Source: Clostridiales bacterium (GTDB taxonomy: Bacteria > Bacillota > Clostridia > Christensenellales > Borkfalkiaceae). Taken from it: a DNA stretch of 64,000 bases. The notes below the pieces were generated by a model. That model worked only from the letters and a program-made list of their open reading frames with translations. It made no database searches and was not told the origin of the DNA. Of the stretch, positions 43,059 to 52,179 are shown one piece after another. The stretch covers positions 1-64,000 of the forward strand of contig SVIX01000002.1 of assembly GCA_015069285.1 (NCBI GenBank), in the 5' to 3' direction. Both the position numbers and the translations under genes were made by a program. Within the stretch, counting starts at the first letter, position 1. The number at the start of each line of letters is the position of its first letter.

Positions 43059-43461
43059 AAGAGATTCCCCTTTCGTCGAACTTTATATTTTATGCGCCAA
43101 AACGCGTCACGGCAACACGGATACATCCGTTCTAATATCAACACAATGCAAGCGACGTATTCGCGTTAAGCAAGTCTATTCCTATTATTGCGCTGTCGCA
43201 AGAAAAAGTATACTCTTTAAAATTTCTTTTAGGTTGTACGACTTTGCAACGAAAGTTGCAAAGCGTTACCAACCGTTTTTCTTTCGTAAAATCCATTTCT
43301 CTAACGCAAGCAAGTTCGGCGCCTTTTCCGACTTCCGCTTTTTATTTTAAGAATAAACGGCTATACGACTACGCTTATTCAATTCCTACGAGAGAGTTTT
43401 CTTTACGGATATATTATACTATATGATATCCATAAAAAATATGCCACCAAAATCCATTATT
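43059..43461. other. 403-bp interval with no clear gene; protein-like remnant and GNRA-type hairpin
   Basis: No ORF with a good ribosome site is present. On the minus strand one frame reads as protein over most of the interval but has several stops. The longest open part is 43138..43296 (52 codons; MDFTKEKRLVTLCNFRC... to TGA). Inside it a perfect 9-bp stem CTTTGCAAC-GAAA-GTTGCAAAG has a GAAA tetraloop on the plus strand. A TATAAT at about 43417-43422 (minus strand) could start a transcript through the interval into the DUF308 gene. It may be a decayed gene, a repeat, or a structured RNA leader. Confidence 0.4.
43138..43296 (-). CDS. Doubtful 52-codon ORF or coding remnant
   Basis: ATG 43296 to TGA 43138 gives 52 residues with four Cys (LCNFRCKVV, FSCDSAIIGIDLLN, final LC). 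There is only a weak AGAGAA before the ATG. The frame looks protein-like both upstream and downstream of the stops (ENSLVGIE upstream; NGCIRVAVTRFGA downstream), which suggests a decayed longer gene more than an intact small one. No family recognised. Confidence 0.25.
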   Translation of the reverse strand: MDFTKEKRLVTLCNFRCKVVQPKRNFKEYTFSCDSAIIGIDLLNANTSLALC

Positions 43462-44385
43462 TTATAATTCGCTTACCCGTAAATTCGACATTACTTCTTC
43501 GTACTTGTCTTTCGTAAACGAAACTTGCCCCGTCGTCATAACCGTTGCCGTACCAGCCGCTACGCCCGCGCGTAAAATTTCCGATAACGGCGCGTCCTCT
43601 TTCAAAGCCATTGCCGCCGCTGCGACCATACCGTCCCCCGCGCCAACCGTTGAATTTACGGCTACGTTTAAACTCTTGCAATAATAATTTTTTCTACCGT
43701 CGGTAATGACCGCGCCTTGTTTCCCCAACGACAACAACACCCGTTTTGCTCCGCGGTCTATCAATTCGTAGCAACCCGCGAGCATATCGTCCTTATCTTG
43801 GATTCTTCTACCGAGCGTATTTTCCAACTCGTCTATATTCGGTTTTATCAAATCCGCGCCTTCTGCAATCGCCGAGCAAAGCCTATTTCCCGACGCGTCC
43901 ACAATTTTTAAAGACTTACTATCTACGGCGCGAGCCAAATTCCCGTAATAACTTTCTTCTACGCCACGAGGAAGCCCGCCCGATAAAACGGTAATAGAGC
44001 TCTGAGCGGAAATTTCACGAACGGTTGTTAAAACCTCTCCGAGTTTTTCTTTGGAAACGGCTTCCCCTACGTCGTTGACTTCGGTGAGCATCGCACGGCT
44101 ATCGATAAATTTATAATTCTCTCTCGCCCTGCCTTTATTCCAAACAAATCGGAAAGAAACGCCCTCTTTATTCAATGCGTTTTCAAACATATACCCGTTT
44201 TCGTTATACATAAAACCCGTAGCAAAAGCGTTACCCCCCAAACGCGTTACACCAATCGCCACGTTTAAAGCTTTACCGCCAAAAGAAAGCGTCTTGCTTT
44301 TTACCACGTTGGTTTTCCCTATATTCAACGAATCCAATTCAATCGTTACGTCTATACAAGGACTCATACACACCGTTAATATCAT
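43462..44385 (-). CDS. 1-phosphofructokinase / tagatose-6-phosphate kinase-like PfkB-family kinase
   Basis: 307 residues, PfkB/ribokinase fold. MILTVCMSPCIDVTIEL and GGKALNVAIGVTRLGG (~37-52) match the FruK/LacC subgroup, LSGGLPRGV follows, and the catalytic signature NSTVGAGDGMVAAAAM (~248-263) has the GAGD anion hole with base Asp. It phosphorylates a sugar phosphate such as fructose-1-phosphate or tagatose-6-phosphate. GAGGAAA precedes the ATG. No PTS gene is adjacent, so the substrate stays open. Confidence 0.85.
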   Translation of the reverse strand: MILTVCMSPCIDVTIELDSLNIGKTNVVKSKTLSFGGKALNVAIGVTRLGGNAFATGFMYNENGYMFENALNKEGVSFRFVWNKGRARENYKFIDSRAMLTEVNDVGEAVSKEKLGEVLTTVREISAQSSITVLSGGLPRGVEESYYGNLARAVDSKSLKIVDASGNRLCSAIAEGADLIKPNIDELENTLGRRIQDKDDMLAGCYELIDRGAKRVLLSLGKQGAVITDGRKNYYCKSLNVAVNSTVGAGDGMVAAAAMALKEDAPLSEILRAGVAAGTATVMTTGQVSFTKDKYEEVMSNLRVSEL

Positions 44386-44549
44386 ATCTGTTTCCTCTTC
44401 TCAAAGTGACGGGCGTTTGCTTATTTTTAAATAACCCGTCTACTCATATTCCCCTAATTTTTTTAATATTATTTTAAAAGAATTATACAACAAAAAAATG
44501 ACAATATTAAGAAAAAATTGTAAAATTTTCCATTTATTTTCGTTTGCAT

Positions 44550-44585
44550 AAAAAAACCGTTCTCCGTCCTTGGAAAACGGTTTTT
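44550..44585 (-). terminator. Terminator after pfkA
   Basis: Minus strand: AACCGTTTTCC pairs with GGAGAACGGTT, then TTTTT. Confidence 0.85.
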
Positions 44586-44592
44586 CGTTTGC

Positions 44593-45555
44593 TTACATAG
44601 AAATCATTTGCAACGTTTCGTACAATTCGTAATTAAACGTCTTTTTCATAGATACCGCTTCGATAATATCCATTTCAATAATTTTATTATTGCGAATACC
44701 TACCGCGCGGTTTCCTATGCCTTCGTTAAGAAGTCTTACCGCTTTATTGCCAAACTGCGCCGCCAACATTCTATCCGCCATCGTAGGCGAACCTCCGCGT
44801 TGTACGTGACCGATACAAGTAGGACGAACGTCGTACGTAGTACTTGCCTGTAATTGTTTCGCAAACTGATCCGCGCTCATTGCGCCTTCTGCAACGACGA
44901 TGATATTCGAGTGCTTTCCGTTTGCACGCGAAGCGTTAATTTTCTCTATAATTTCTCCCATATCAAAAGCAATTTCGGGAACGACGATAATCTCCGCGCC
45001 GGACGCGATACCGCTATAAAGCGCAATATCCCCACAATGCCTACCCATAACTTCCACGACGGAAATACGCTCGTGCGAGGTCATCGTATCGCGCAACTTA
45101 TTAATAATATCTAAACAGGTATTTACCGCCGTATCAAAACCGAGCGCGTAATCGGTATATTCAATGTCGTTGTCAATCGTGGCGGGAATCCCAATCGTAG
45201 GCACGCCAAATTCCTCGGTAAGCGCTCTTGCACCGCGGAACGACCCGTCGCCACCGATAACGACCAATCCTTCAATTCCATATTTTTCAAGCGTTTTTAC
45301 CGCTTGTTGCTTGCCTTCTTTCGTAAGCATTTCAAGACATCTTGCCGAACGAAGTTTCGTCCCGCCAAGTTGTACGATATTGGATACGCTACGCATTTCC
45401 ATTGGAATTACGCAGTCTTCAATCAATCCAGCGTATCCGCGTTCAACGCCGAACACTTCCATACCAAAATAAATTCCCGAACGAACCACAGCGCGAATTG
45501 CGGCGTTCATACCAGGTGCATCTCCACCGCTTGTCAATAAGCCTATACGTTTCAT
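44593..45555 (-). CDS. pfkA: ATP-dependent 6-phosphofructokinase
   Basis: 320 residues, the normal length. Motifs: GLLTSGGDAPGMNAAIRAVV (residues 5-24), VIGGDGSFRGA (~100-110), GIPATIDNDIEYTDYALGFDTA with catalytic TID-x-D, and GHVQRGGSPTMADRM (~245-259). GGDGS at the ATP site is the pattern of ATP-using enzymes rather than PPi-using ones. It makes fructose-1,6-bisphosphate in glycolysis. It has its own promoter and terminator. Confidence 0.97.
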   Translation of the reverse strand: MKRIGLLTSGGDAPGMNAAIRAVVRSGIYFGMEVFGVERGYAGLIEDCVIPMEMRSVSNIVQLGGTKLRSARCLEMLTKEGKQQAVKTLEKYGIEGLVVIGGDGSFRGARALTEEFGVPTIGIPATIDNDIEYTDYALGFDTAVNTCLDIINKLRDTMTSHERISVVEVMGRHCGDIALYSGIASGAEIIVVPEIAFDMGEIIEKINASRANGKHSNIIVVAEGAMSADQFAKQLQASTTYDVRPTCIGHVQRGGSPTMADRMLAAQFGNKAVRLLNEGIGNRAVGIRNNKIIEMDIIEAVSMKKTFNYELYETLQMISM

Positions 45556-45645
45556 AAACTTTTACCTCTCGTTTGTTTGTATCTCACGAATTTCCTTATA
45601 TCATTATGCGCCGTCGGTTTCCCCCGATTTTTTGCATACACATAT

Positions 45646-45673
45646 ATTATACCGATTTTTTAATAAAAAACAA
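45646..45673 (-). promoter_or_regulatory. Promoter of pfkA
   Basis: TTGTTT, 16 bases, TATAAT on the minus strand, giving a leader of about 84 nt. Confidence 0.6.
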
Positions 45674-45710
45674 CCTTTTTTATAGCTTTTTTAGTATTTT
45701 CCCAAAAAGA

Positions 45711-48700
45711 TTATAGAAGTTTTATGCAACTTTCGTTTAAAAATCCGCTAATCTCTGCCATTAACGCTTTACTCGGCGTTACTTTTTGAGAACAAAGCAT
45801 CTTTTTCCCGTTTTTGACAAATACCACCGCCGTACTGCCTTCGTAGAAAGTAAGCGTTTCCATCAACTCGTCGACGTCCGCATCGTCCAACGACGAAACG
45901 TTCAACCAAAGTTTCTTTTCCTCGTTTGATTTTTCCCGTTGAGGCGCAACGCTGGCGGTTTGCTCGGGAGAACTCAACGAAGGTTGTCCGTCCGATACGT
46001 TAAATTCCGTCATTCGGTCTACGATAATAGCGGGAAGTTTTTCCGCGTCAATATTTAATTTTCCCGAAAGATAAACGACTTTGTCGTTTTCTAAGAACGG
46101 ACGAATTTTATCGTATACTTTAGGAAAACATACGCACTCAATCGACCCGTACAAATCTTCCACCGTGACGAACGCCATAAATTGTCCCGATTTCGTTTTT
46201 AATTTCTTATACGCGGAAATCATACCGCCCATCGTCACCGGAGTACCGTCGGCAAGGTCCGTATACGTTTTTACGCCCGTTTCCTCATCTTCGGTATACG
46301 AATTAAGAACGGAGCAATTAAACGACGCGTCTTTAAAATAAGGCAAAAATTTCTCAAACGGATGTCCGCTAACGTATACGCCCAACACCGATTTTTCCTT
46401 GGATAATTTTTCCATCGTTTCATATTCGGGAATATTCGGAAAATCAATCTTCAATGCCGTTTCCTGCAAAATACTTCCGAATAAAGAAATTTGCGCGCCC
46501 GATTTTTGTTTATCTATCGCATTCATTCTTGAAAGCGCGTCTTCGTAGACGCTTGCCACTTGCGCACGCGCATACCCAAACGAATCGAACGCCCCCGCGT
46601 AAATTAAGCTTTCTAAAATACGCTTATTCACAAATTTAATGCAACGCATAATAAAATCGGAGAAATCTTTAAACAATCCATTTTCGTCCCGTTCTTTTAT
46701 AACGGAAGAAATCGCCTCTTGTCCAACGCCACGGAGCGCGCCAAGTCCAATGCGGAGTCCGTTTCCTTCCACCCAGAAAATCTCTTTCGATTTATTGATA
46801 TCGGGGGGCAAAACGTCGATGTTTTTTTCCTTCATATACATAATATACTTGGAAACTTCGTCGATTTTATCAATACGGTCGTTGAGGATGCCCGCAAGGA
46901 ATTCCTTAGGATAGAACGCTTTCAAATACGCCGTACGATACGCCACCACCGCGTACGCCGCCGCGTGCGATTTATTGAACGCGTAGGAAGCAAAGCTTTC
47001 CATATCCGCGAAAATCTTCGCCGCAACCTCGGCGGGAATCCCCAGCGAAGCGCAACCCGTGATATTATCCTCGGGCGAACCGTAAATAAATTTATCTTTT
47101 TGTTCCATCAACTCTTTCTTCTTCTTTTTCGCCATAGCGCGACGAACGAGGTCCGCTTGTCCGAGCGAATAGCCTGCAAGTTGTTGGAAAATTTGCATTA
47201 CTTGTTCTTGATAAATAATAACGCCGTAAGAATTTTTTAAAATAGGCTCTAAATACGGTGTATCGTAAACGATGCGTTCGGGATAATGCTTATTTTCAAT
47301 ATACTTAGGAATAAAGTCCATAGGACCGGGACGATACAACGAAATACCTGCAATCAAATCTTCCAAACAGGTCGGTTGCAAGTCCTTCATAAATTTCTTC
47401 ATTCCGCCTTGTTCAAGTTGGAACACAGCGTCGGTATCCCCCGACGAAATAAGCTGATACGCTTCGGGTACGTCTACCCCGATTTTATTAAAATCTATCT
47501 CTATTCCACGCCCTATTTTAATGTATTCGAGGGTGTTTTGAATATCCGTAAGCGTTGTGAGCGCAAGGAAGTCCATTTTTAACATTCCCACGGCTTCCAC
47601 TTCTTTCATATCAAACTGCGTAACGATATCTTCCCCGTTCCGCGCTAAAGGCACGTTATCCGAAAGCACTTTATTGCAAATAACGACGCCAGCGGCGTGT
47701 TCGGAAGTGTTTTTGGGCATCCCTTCCAATTTAAGCCCCATATCGATAACGCGGTGCAATTCCTCGTTCGTTTCGTATACTTCAATAAATTCAGGATTGC
47801 GTTTTTGTTTTTGTTCGGCAAGTTTCTTTTGTAATTCTACGCGTTTTTCTTCGTTCTCCTCGCTCGCGATTTGTTTTTCGAGTTTAGGAATTTTCAACCC
47901 AAGCAACTCGCCAATCGTCGATTTACCGTCCATGAGCTTTGCTACTTTGTCCGTTTCAGAATAAGGAACGCCCATAACGCGTCCTACGTCTTTAATAACG
48001 GCGCGCGAAGCCAGCGTACCGAAGGTAACTATTTGCGCAACGTTTTCAGGATGATATTTTTTACGAACGTATTCTATCGTTTCGTATCGGCGTTTCGTGC
48101 AGAAATCCACGTCGAAGTCGGGCATAGAAACACGGTCGGGGTTTAAAAACCGTTCAAAGAGTAAATCGTAACGAAGCGGGTCTACGTCGGTAATACCAAT
48201 CGAATACGCTACGATACTGCCTACGCCCGAACCGCGCCCCGGGCCTACGGGTATCCCGTTCAATCTGGACCAGTTGATATAATCCCAAACGATAAGGAAA
48301 TAATCCGCAAAACCCATTTTTATAATAATACCAAGCTCGTAATTTACCCTATCTTTGATTTCTTGCGTTATATTATCATATCTACCCTTTAACCCGTCCC
48401 ACGTCAATTTGGTGAGATAATCGGGCGAAGACGAGCCGTCGTCGGGTTTATACAAAGGAATCAGCGAGGTATCACGAATAGGGTCGCCCTTAGGCGTAAT
48501 ATCAAATACGGGTTCTTCGATTTTATTTGCAATGACGCGCGTATTGGAAATAGCCTCGGGAACGTAATGAAAAAGCTCTGCCATTTCATCGCCCGATTTC
48601 ATATAAAATTCGTGTTGTTCAAAACGCATTTTCGGATTTTCAAGAGTAGATTTCGTTTGAATACACAACAAAATTTCGTGCGCTTCCCAATCTTCTTTTT

Positions 48701-49322
48701 CGATGTAATGCACGTCGTTGGTCGCAACGAGTTGAATATCAAGCTCTCGTGCTATCTTAATTAAATCGGGGAGAATTTGTTTTTGTTCTTCAATACCGTG
48801 ATCCTGAATTTCAATATAAAAATCTTCCCCGTAAATTTCTTTCATTTCCGACGCCCAGCGTTTCGCCTCGTCGTATTCGCCTTTTAATAAAAGTTGCGGA
48901 AGTCTGCCTGCCAAACACGCGGAAAGACAAATAACGCCTTCGTGATATTGCTTTATTAAATCGTAGCTAATTCTCGGTTTTCCGCCGTAATACCCGTCGA
49001 TATACGAAAGCGAATCCAACTTGACGATATTTTTATATCCCGTCTTGTTTTTTGCAAGCAAAACGATATGCTCGTTTTTTATCCCGAACTGTTTGGTAAG
49101 GTGGTCGTCTACGGCGTATAATTCACAACCTATAATGTACTGTATGCCTTTTTTTACACATTCTTCAGCAAAATATAACGACGCGTACATATTTCCGTGG
49201 TCAGTAATTGCGCAAGCGTTAATGTTGTTTTTAACCAAATGCTCAATTAAATCGTCCACCTTTGCGGCGCCGTCCAAAAGACTATATTCCGTATGTAAAT
49301 GTAAATGCACAAAATCCGTCAT
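45711..49322 (-). CDS. dnaE: DNA polymerase III alpha subunit (DnaE)
   Basis: 1203 residues. The PHP domain starts FVHLHLHTEYSLLDGAAKVDDL. The polymerase core has GPGRGSGVGSIVAYSIGITDVDPLRY and the catalytic FLNPDRVSMPDFDVDFCTKRR (~385-405). A tandem HhH segment (FNKSHAAAYAVVAYRTAYLK, FILGLGALRGVG-type IGLGALRGVG) follows, and an OB domain lies near 1010 (MGGMISAYKKLKTKSGQFMAFVTVED). There is no exonuclease insertion, so it is DnaE rather than PolC. It lies 19 nt downstream of whiA. Confidence 0.96.
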   Translation of the reverse strand: MTDFVHLHLHTEYSLLDGAAKVDDLIEHLVKNNINACAITDHGNMYASLYFAEECVKKGIQYIIGCELYAVDDHLTKQFGIKNEHIVLLAKNKTGYKNIVKLDSLSYIDGYYGGKPRISYDLIKQYHEGVICLSACLAGRLPQLLLKGEYDEAKRWASEMKEIYGEDFYIEIQDHGIEEQKQILPDLIKIARELDIQLVATNDVHYIEKEDWEAHEILLCIQTKSTLENPKMRFEQHEFYMKSGDEMAELFHYVPEAISNTRVIANKIEEPVFDITPKGDPIRDTSLIPLYKPDDGSSSPDYLTKLTWDGLKGRYDNITQEIKDRVNYELGIIIKMGFADYFLIVWDYINWSRLNGIPVGPGRGSGVGSIVAYSIGITDVDPLRYDLLFERFLNPDRVSMPDFDVDFCTKRRYETIEYVRKKYHPENVAQIVTFGTLASRAVIKDVGRVMGVPYSETDKVAKLMDGKSTIGELLGLKIPKLEKQIASEENEEKRVELQKKLAEQKQKRNPEFIEVYETNEELHRVIDMGLKLEGMPKNTSEHAAGVVICNKVLSDNVPLARNGEDIVTQFDMKEVEAVGMLKMDFLALTTLTDIQNTLEYIKIGRGIEIDFNKIGVDVPEAYQLISSGDTDAVFQLEQGGMKKFMKDLQPTCLEDLIAGISLYRPGPMDFIPKYIENKHYPERIVYDTPYLEPILKNSYGVIIYQEQVMQIFQQLAGYSLGQADLVRRAMAKKKKKELMEQKDKFIYGSPEDNITGCASLGIPAEVAAKIFADMESFASYAFNKSHAAAYAVVAYRTAYLKAFYPKEFLAGILNDRIDKIDEVSKYIMYMKEKNIDVLPPDINKSKEIFWVEGNGLRIGLGALRGVGQEAISSVIKERDENGLFKDFSDFIMRCIKFVNKRILESLIYAGAFDSFGYARAQVASVYEDALSRMNAIDKQKSGAQISLFGSILQETALKIDFPNIPEYETMEKLSKEKSVLGVYVSGHPFEKFLPYFKDASFNCSVLNSYTEDEETGVKTYTDLADGTPVTMGGMISAYKKLKTKSGQFMAFVTVEDLYGSIECVCFPKVYDKIRPFLENDKVVYLSGKLNIDAEKLPAIIVDRMTEFNVSDGQPSLSSPEQTASVAPQREKSNEEKKLWLNVSSLDDADVDELMETLTFYEGSTAVVFVKNGKKMLCSQKVTPSKALMAEISGFLNESCIKLL

Positions 49323-49341
49323 AATTTTCTTCCTTTTCTTT

Positions 49342-50274
49342 TTACAGTTCTTCCGCCAATTTCAATAACTTACGAATACGATGATTTAAACAACTTTTAC
49401 TTATCCCTAAGTATTCCGCAAGCTCTCTTAACGACATCGTAGGGAATTGCAGTCTTGCCCTTGCCAATATTTTTAATTCCTCGCTCATCTGATTAAAATC
49501 CGCTTTTTCGTGCAATTTGCGGATAGCTACAACCTGTTTAACAGACGCAATCACCGTTTTATCCGCGTTTCCCGCCATACAATTTTTCGCGCGGTTATCG
49601 TTGTTCGCCTCGTCGCGCTCTTCCACACGCGCGTTAAATTTTTTTAACGCGTTATCCGTACCTACGATGGATAAAAAATCGGAAATCGCCTCTTTGCTTT
49701 TGATATACACCACTTGCGTTTCTTTACGGCGGATAAGCCGAGCAATCACTTCGTATTCATTCAATAGTTTACAAAAATCACGCGCCGTTTGTTTTTCGTC
49801 GAATACGATTTCCAAATGATAACCCGTTCCGTTTTTAGGCAAAATACAACTTCCGCTCCCCAAAAAAGCGCCTTGAATATAGGCAATTTGACAAGCCTCC
49901 GTTTTTATTAAACTAGGTAAAATCCCTTCGCGAATTTCCTGTGTGCCTTTTTTAAGCAACCCAAGGGTTTTTAAAACGGAATACGAAATATCGGGCGGAC
50001 AAAGCAAAACGAGCTTGTCCCTACCGCTCATTCTATCCATCGACGCGCGCGTAAGCGTAAGTTCGGCTTTAAAAAGTTCGGAAAATACGTTCGTAAAATA
50101 TTCTGCAACCGTTTCCGTTTCACTCACGAGAAAAAAGGTTGGCTTACCGTCGGCTACGCCAAGCGTTCCGCTCGTACGCACGAACGCGGAAAACCCCGCC
50201 GTATTCACGCCCTTCTCTTTATTGGCAGAAATTCGATTTACTATTTCTTTTTTTATTTCCGTTGAAAAACTCAT
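49342..50274 (-). CDS. whiA: WhiA, DNA-binding regulator with LAGLIDADG-like domain
   Basis: 310 residues. N-terminal FSTEIKKEIVN and the homing-endonuclease-like domain (CQIAYIQGAFLGSGSCILPK ... YHLEIVFD) are followed by the C-terminal HTH (LKILARARLQFPTMSLRELAEYLGISKSCLNHRIRKL, ~262-305). WhiA is a conserved Gram-positive regulator of sporulation in Streptomyces and of cell division and chromosome segregation in Bacillus. The usual yvcJ and yvcK neighbours are not seen; PHP, murB and dnaE are the neighbours here. Confidence 0.95.
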   Translation of the reverse strand: MSFSTEIKKEIVNRISANKEKGVNTAGFSAFVRTSGTLGVADGKPTFFLVSETETVAEYFTNVFSELFKAELTLTRASMDRMSGRDKLVLLCPPDISYSVLKTLGLLKKGTQEIREGILPSLIKTEACQIAYIQGAFLGSGSCILPKNGTGYHLEIVFDEKQTARDFCKLLNEYEVIARLIRRKETQVVYIKSKEAISDFLSIVGTDNALKKFNARVEERDEANNDNRAKNCMAGNADKTVIASVKQVVAIRKLHEKADFNQMSEELKILARARLQFPTMSLRELAEYLGISKSCLNHRIRKLLKLAEEL

Positions 50275-50291
50275 TATATCCTCTAAAACGT

Positions 50292-51068
50292 TTACATACG
50301 TTTTTTATACTCAGAAAAACGAAAAGTCGGCAGTCTTCCCTCAACGTTATCAACGCGTTCCATAGGAAAGTTTAAGCGCATAAGTTGCGCCTCGATTAGC
50401 GCCTTATCTCCTACGCGATTCGCGGAATGAGCGTCTGAATTGATAATAAACCGCGCAGAGGTTTTTGCAATAATTTCCGTAAGCTCCTCATCCGTTAAAT
50501 GTTGTTTTTTGCTGTTTAATTCTATATACGTACCGTAATCGGAAGCGCATTTTGCAACTTCTAACGCATCGGCAGGGCAAAGATATCCAAGATGCGTCAC
50601 GGCGTCCAACGGATTTTTTTTGATAGCGTTAATATAAGCTTTCGTGTTCAACGCTATCAGTTTCTCCGAAGGTTTTTTAGTAAATTTATCCGCAAAAAAG
50701 TTACCGCAACCGTATTTTGTGAAATCGGTAAAAGTATCATACCAAACAAACACGTGTTTTCCACAAAAAAATATATCGAAGTTTTCAAAATCTTTTTCCG
50801 TCAAATCGGTTACGCCGTCTACCCCGCGAACGTTCGTTTCTATTCCGACAAGGACCTTCACGCCGTATTTTTCTTCGGCTGATTTACAATCGTTTATATA
50901 GGAGGCAAGTTTCTTTCTTCTAAGTCCAAACGCTACGTGTGAAAAACCGTGGTCGGTGATACCAATTTGTTGTAGCCCAAGCTTTTTCGCTTGACAAACG
51001 TTTTCCTCAACGGTATTTTTACCGTGAGAATAAGGCGTATGCGTATGATAATCAGCCGTTAAAACCAC
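50292..51068 (-). CDS. PHP-domain phosphoesterase (histidinol-phosphatase-like)
   Basis: 258 residues from a GTG start with GAGG eight bases upstream. The PHP motifs are ADYHTHTPYSHGK (metal His pair), GITDHGFSHVAFG, VLVGIETNV (Glu ligand), DAVTHLGYLCPAD and INSDAHSANRVG (terminal Asp-x-His). This fits a trinuclear metal phosphoesterase. There are no his genes nearby, so a role in histidine synthesis is doubtful. It lies between murB and whiA, an order repeated in other Clostridia. Confidence 0.87.
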   Translation of the reverse strand: MVLTADYHTHTPYSHGKNTVEENVCQAKKLGLQQIGITDHGFSHVAFGLRRKKLASYINDCKSAEEKYGVKVLVGIETNVRGVDGVTDLTEKDFENFDIFFCGKHVFVWYDTFTDFTKYGCGNFFADKFTKKPSEKLIALNTKAYINAIKKNPLDAVTHLGYLCPADALEVAKCASDYGTYIELNSKKQHLTDEELTEIIAKTSARFIINSDAHSANRVGDKALIEAQLMRLNFPMERVDNVEGRLPTFRFSEYKKRM

Positions 51069-51081
51069 TTTAATTTCCTCT

Positions 51082-51954
51082 TTATTCCAAATATCGTATT
51101 TCTTCTTCCAACCGTATTTTATATTGCGCGTATACGGTGTTTTTTATTAAATGGATAAGCGTTCGAATTTCCGTTGAGGTTGCGTTTCCTTTATTGATTA
51201 TAAAATTTGCGTGAATATCCGATATGCACGCGTCCCCGAACGCATAACCTTTTAATCCGCTATTTTCAATCAATTTCCCCGCCGATACGCCTCGTACGTT
51301 TTTAAAGACGCACCCCATACTTTTACCCTTGGGCAAATGCGCACGTCTACTTTTATAGCGTTCAAGTTCCTCTTCAATCGTCTGCATCGTGCTTTTTTCA
51401 AGTCGTAATTTTGCCCCTAAAATCACAGCGTCTTCCTGCATAAATACGCTTTGTTTATACGCGTATCCACATTCGTCGTGCGAAAGGGTATACACCTTTC
51501 CCTCTCGCCATATTTTAACTTCTTCGACAAGTTCGCCGATATATCCGCCCTGCACGCCTGCGTTCATATATAACGCGCCACCCAAAGTACACGGAATCCC
51601 TTGCAAAAATTCCGCTCCGCTCAAAAGGTGCGTTTTACAATACGCAAGCAATTTCGCGCCTTTAACGCCCGCCTCGAAAAAGTTACCCTCTATTCCCGTT
51701 AATTTTTTCGTACAAACGAAGACGCGTTTAGAAACCCCGTCCGGCGGTAAAACGTTACTCATACACCCAACGACGTAAAAAGGAATGGCTTTTTCGGATA
51801 ATGCGGATAACAACTCCACCGTATCGGAAAGAGTGGTAGGATAAAACGCCGTAACGGCTACGCCTCCGCAACCTATGGTCGAATTTTCGGAAAAAGAAAA
51901 CGGTTGTTGTAAACCGAAACGCTCCCAACCTGCGTTTTTTTTAATTTCGTACAA
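51082..51954 (-). CDS. murB: UDP-N-acetylenolpyruvoylglucosamine reductase
   Basis: 290 residues. The start is a TTG at 51954: a stop lies three codons upstream in frame and no ATG is near. The FAD-binding segment includes VVGCMSNVLPPDG, EFLQGIPCTLGGALYMNAGVQGG and the C-terminal ANFIINKGNATSTEI. In the catalytic loop (usually SGSxFKNP) the sequence is SMGCVFKN, so the Ser proton donor is replaced by Cys, a variant known in part of the family. It makes UDP-MurNAc for peptidoglycan. A TATAAT at 51971-51976 is very close upstream, so the leader would be ~10 nt. Confidence 0.9.
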   Translation of the reverse strand: MYEIKKNAGWERFGLQQPFSFSENSTIGCGGVAVTAFYPTTLSDTVELLSALSEKAIPFYVVGCMSNVLPPDGVSKRVFVCTKKLTGIEGNFFEAGVKGAKLLAYCKTHLLSGAEFLQGIPCTLGGALYMNAGVQGGYIGELVEEVKIWREGKVYTLSHDECGYAYKQSVFMQEDAVILGAKLRLEKSTMQTIEEELERYKSRRAHLPKGKSMGCVFKNVRGVSAGKLIENSGLKGYAFGDACISDIHANFIINKGNATSTEIRTLIHLIKNTVYAQYKIRLEEEIRYLE

Positions 51955-52108
51955 TACTTCTTACGCTCCTATTATAACATATTTTTTCGATTTTTGAAAG
52001 TGTTTAATCAATTAAAAAAATTTTTTTTTACAGATTGACTCTCTTATTTATAAATATGTTTTTTTTCCTATACCTATACCTCTTCACAAAATAAAAAGCG
52101 AACGAATA

Positions 52109-52142
52109 ACGGCGTAGCGATAAATCCCTATCGCTACGCCGT
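52109..52142 (-). terminator. Perfect 14-bp stem-loop downstream of nagA
   Basis: ACGGCGTAGCGATA / TATCGCTACGCCGT with a 6-nt loop, 37 nt past the nagA stop. The T-rich stretch on the minus strand begins only ~12 nt later (CGCTTTTTATTTTG), so it is a probable but not classical terminator. Confidence 0.6.
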
Positions 52143-52179
52143 AACTATATTATTTAAATGAAAAATCTCCAACTCTTTT

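Noticed and set aside
43244-43426. 60-aa plus-strand ORF in the unexplained interval
   Set aside because: No ribosome site and no recognisable pattern. The minus-strand frame looks more protein-like.
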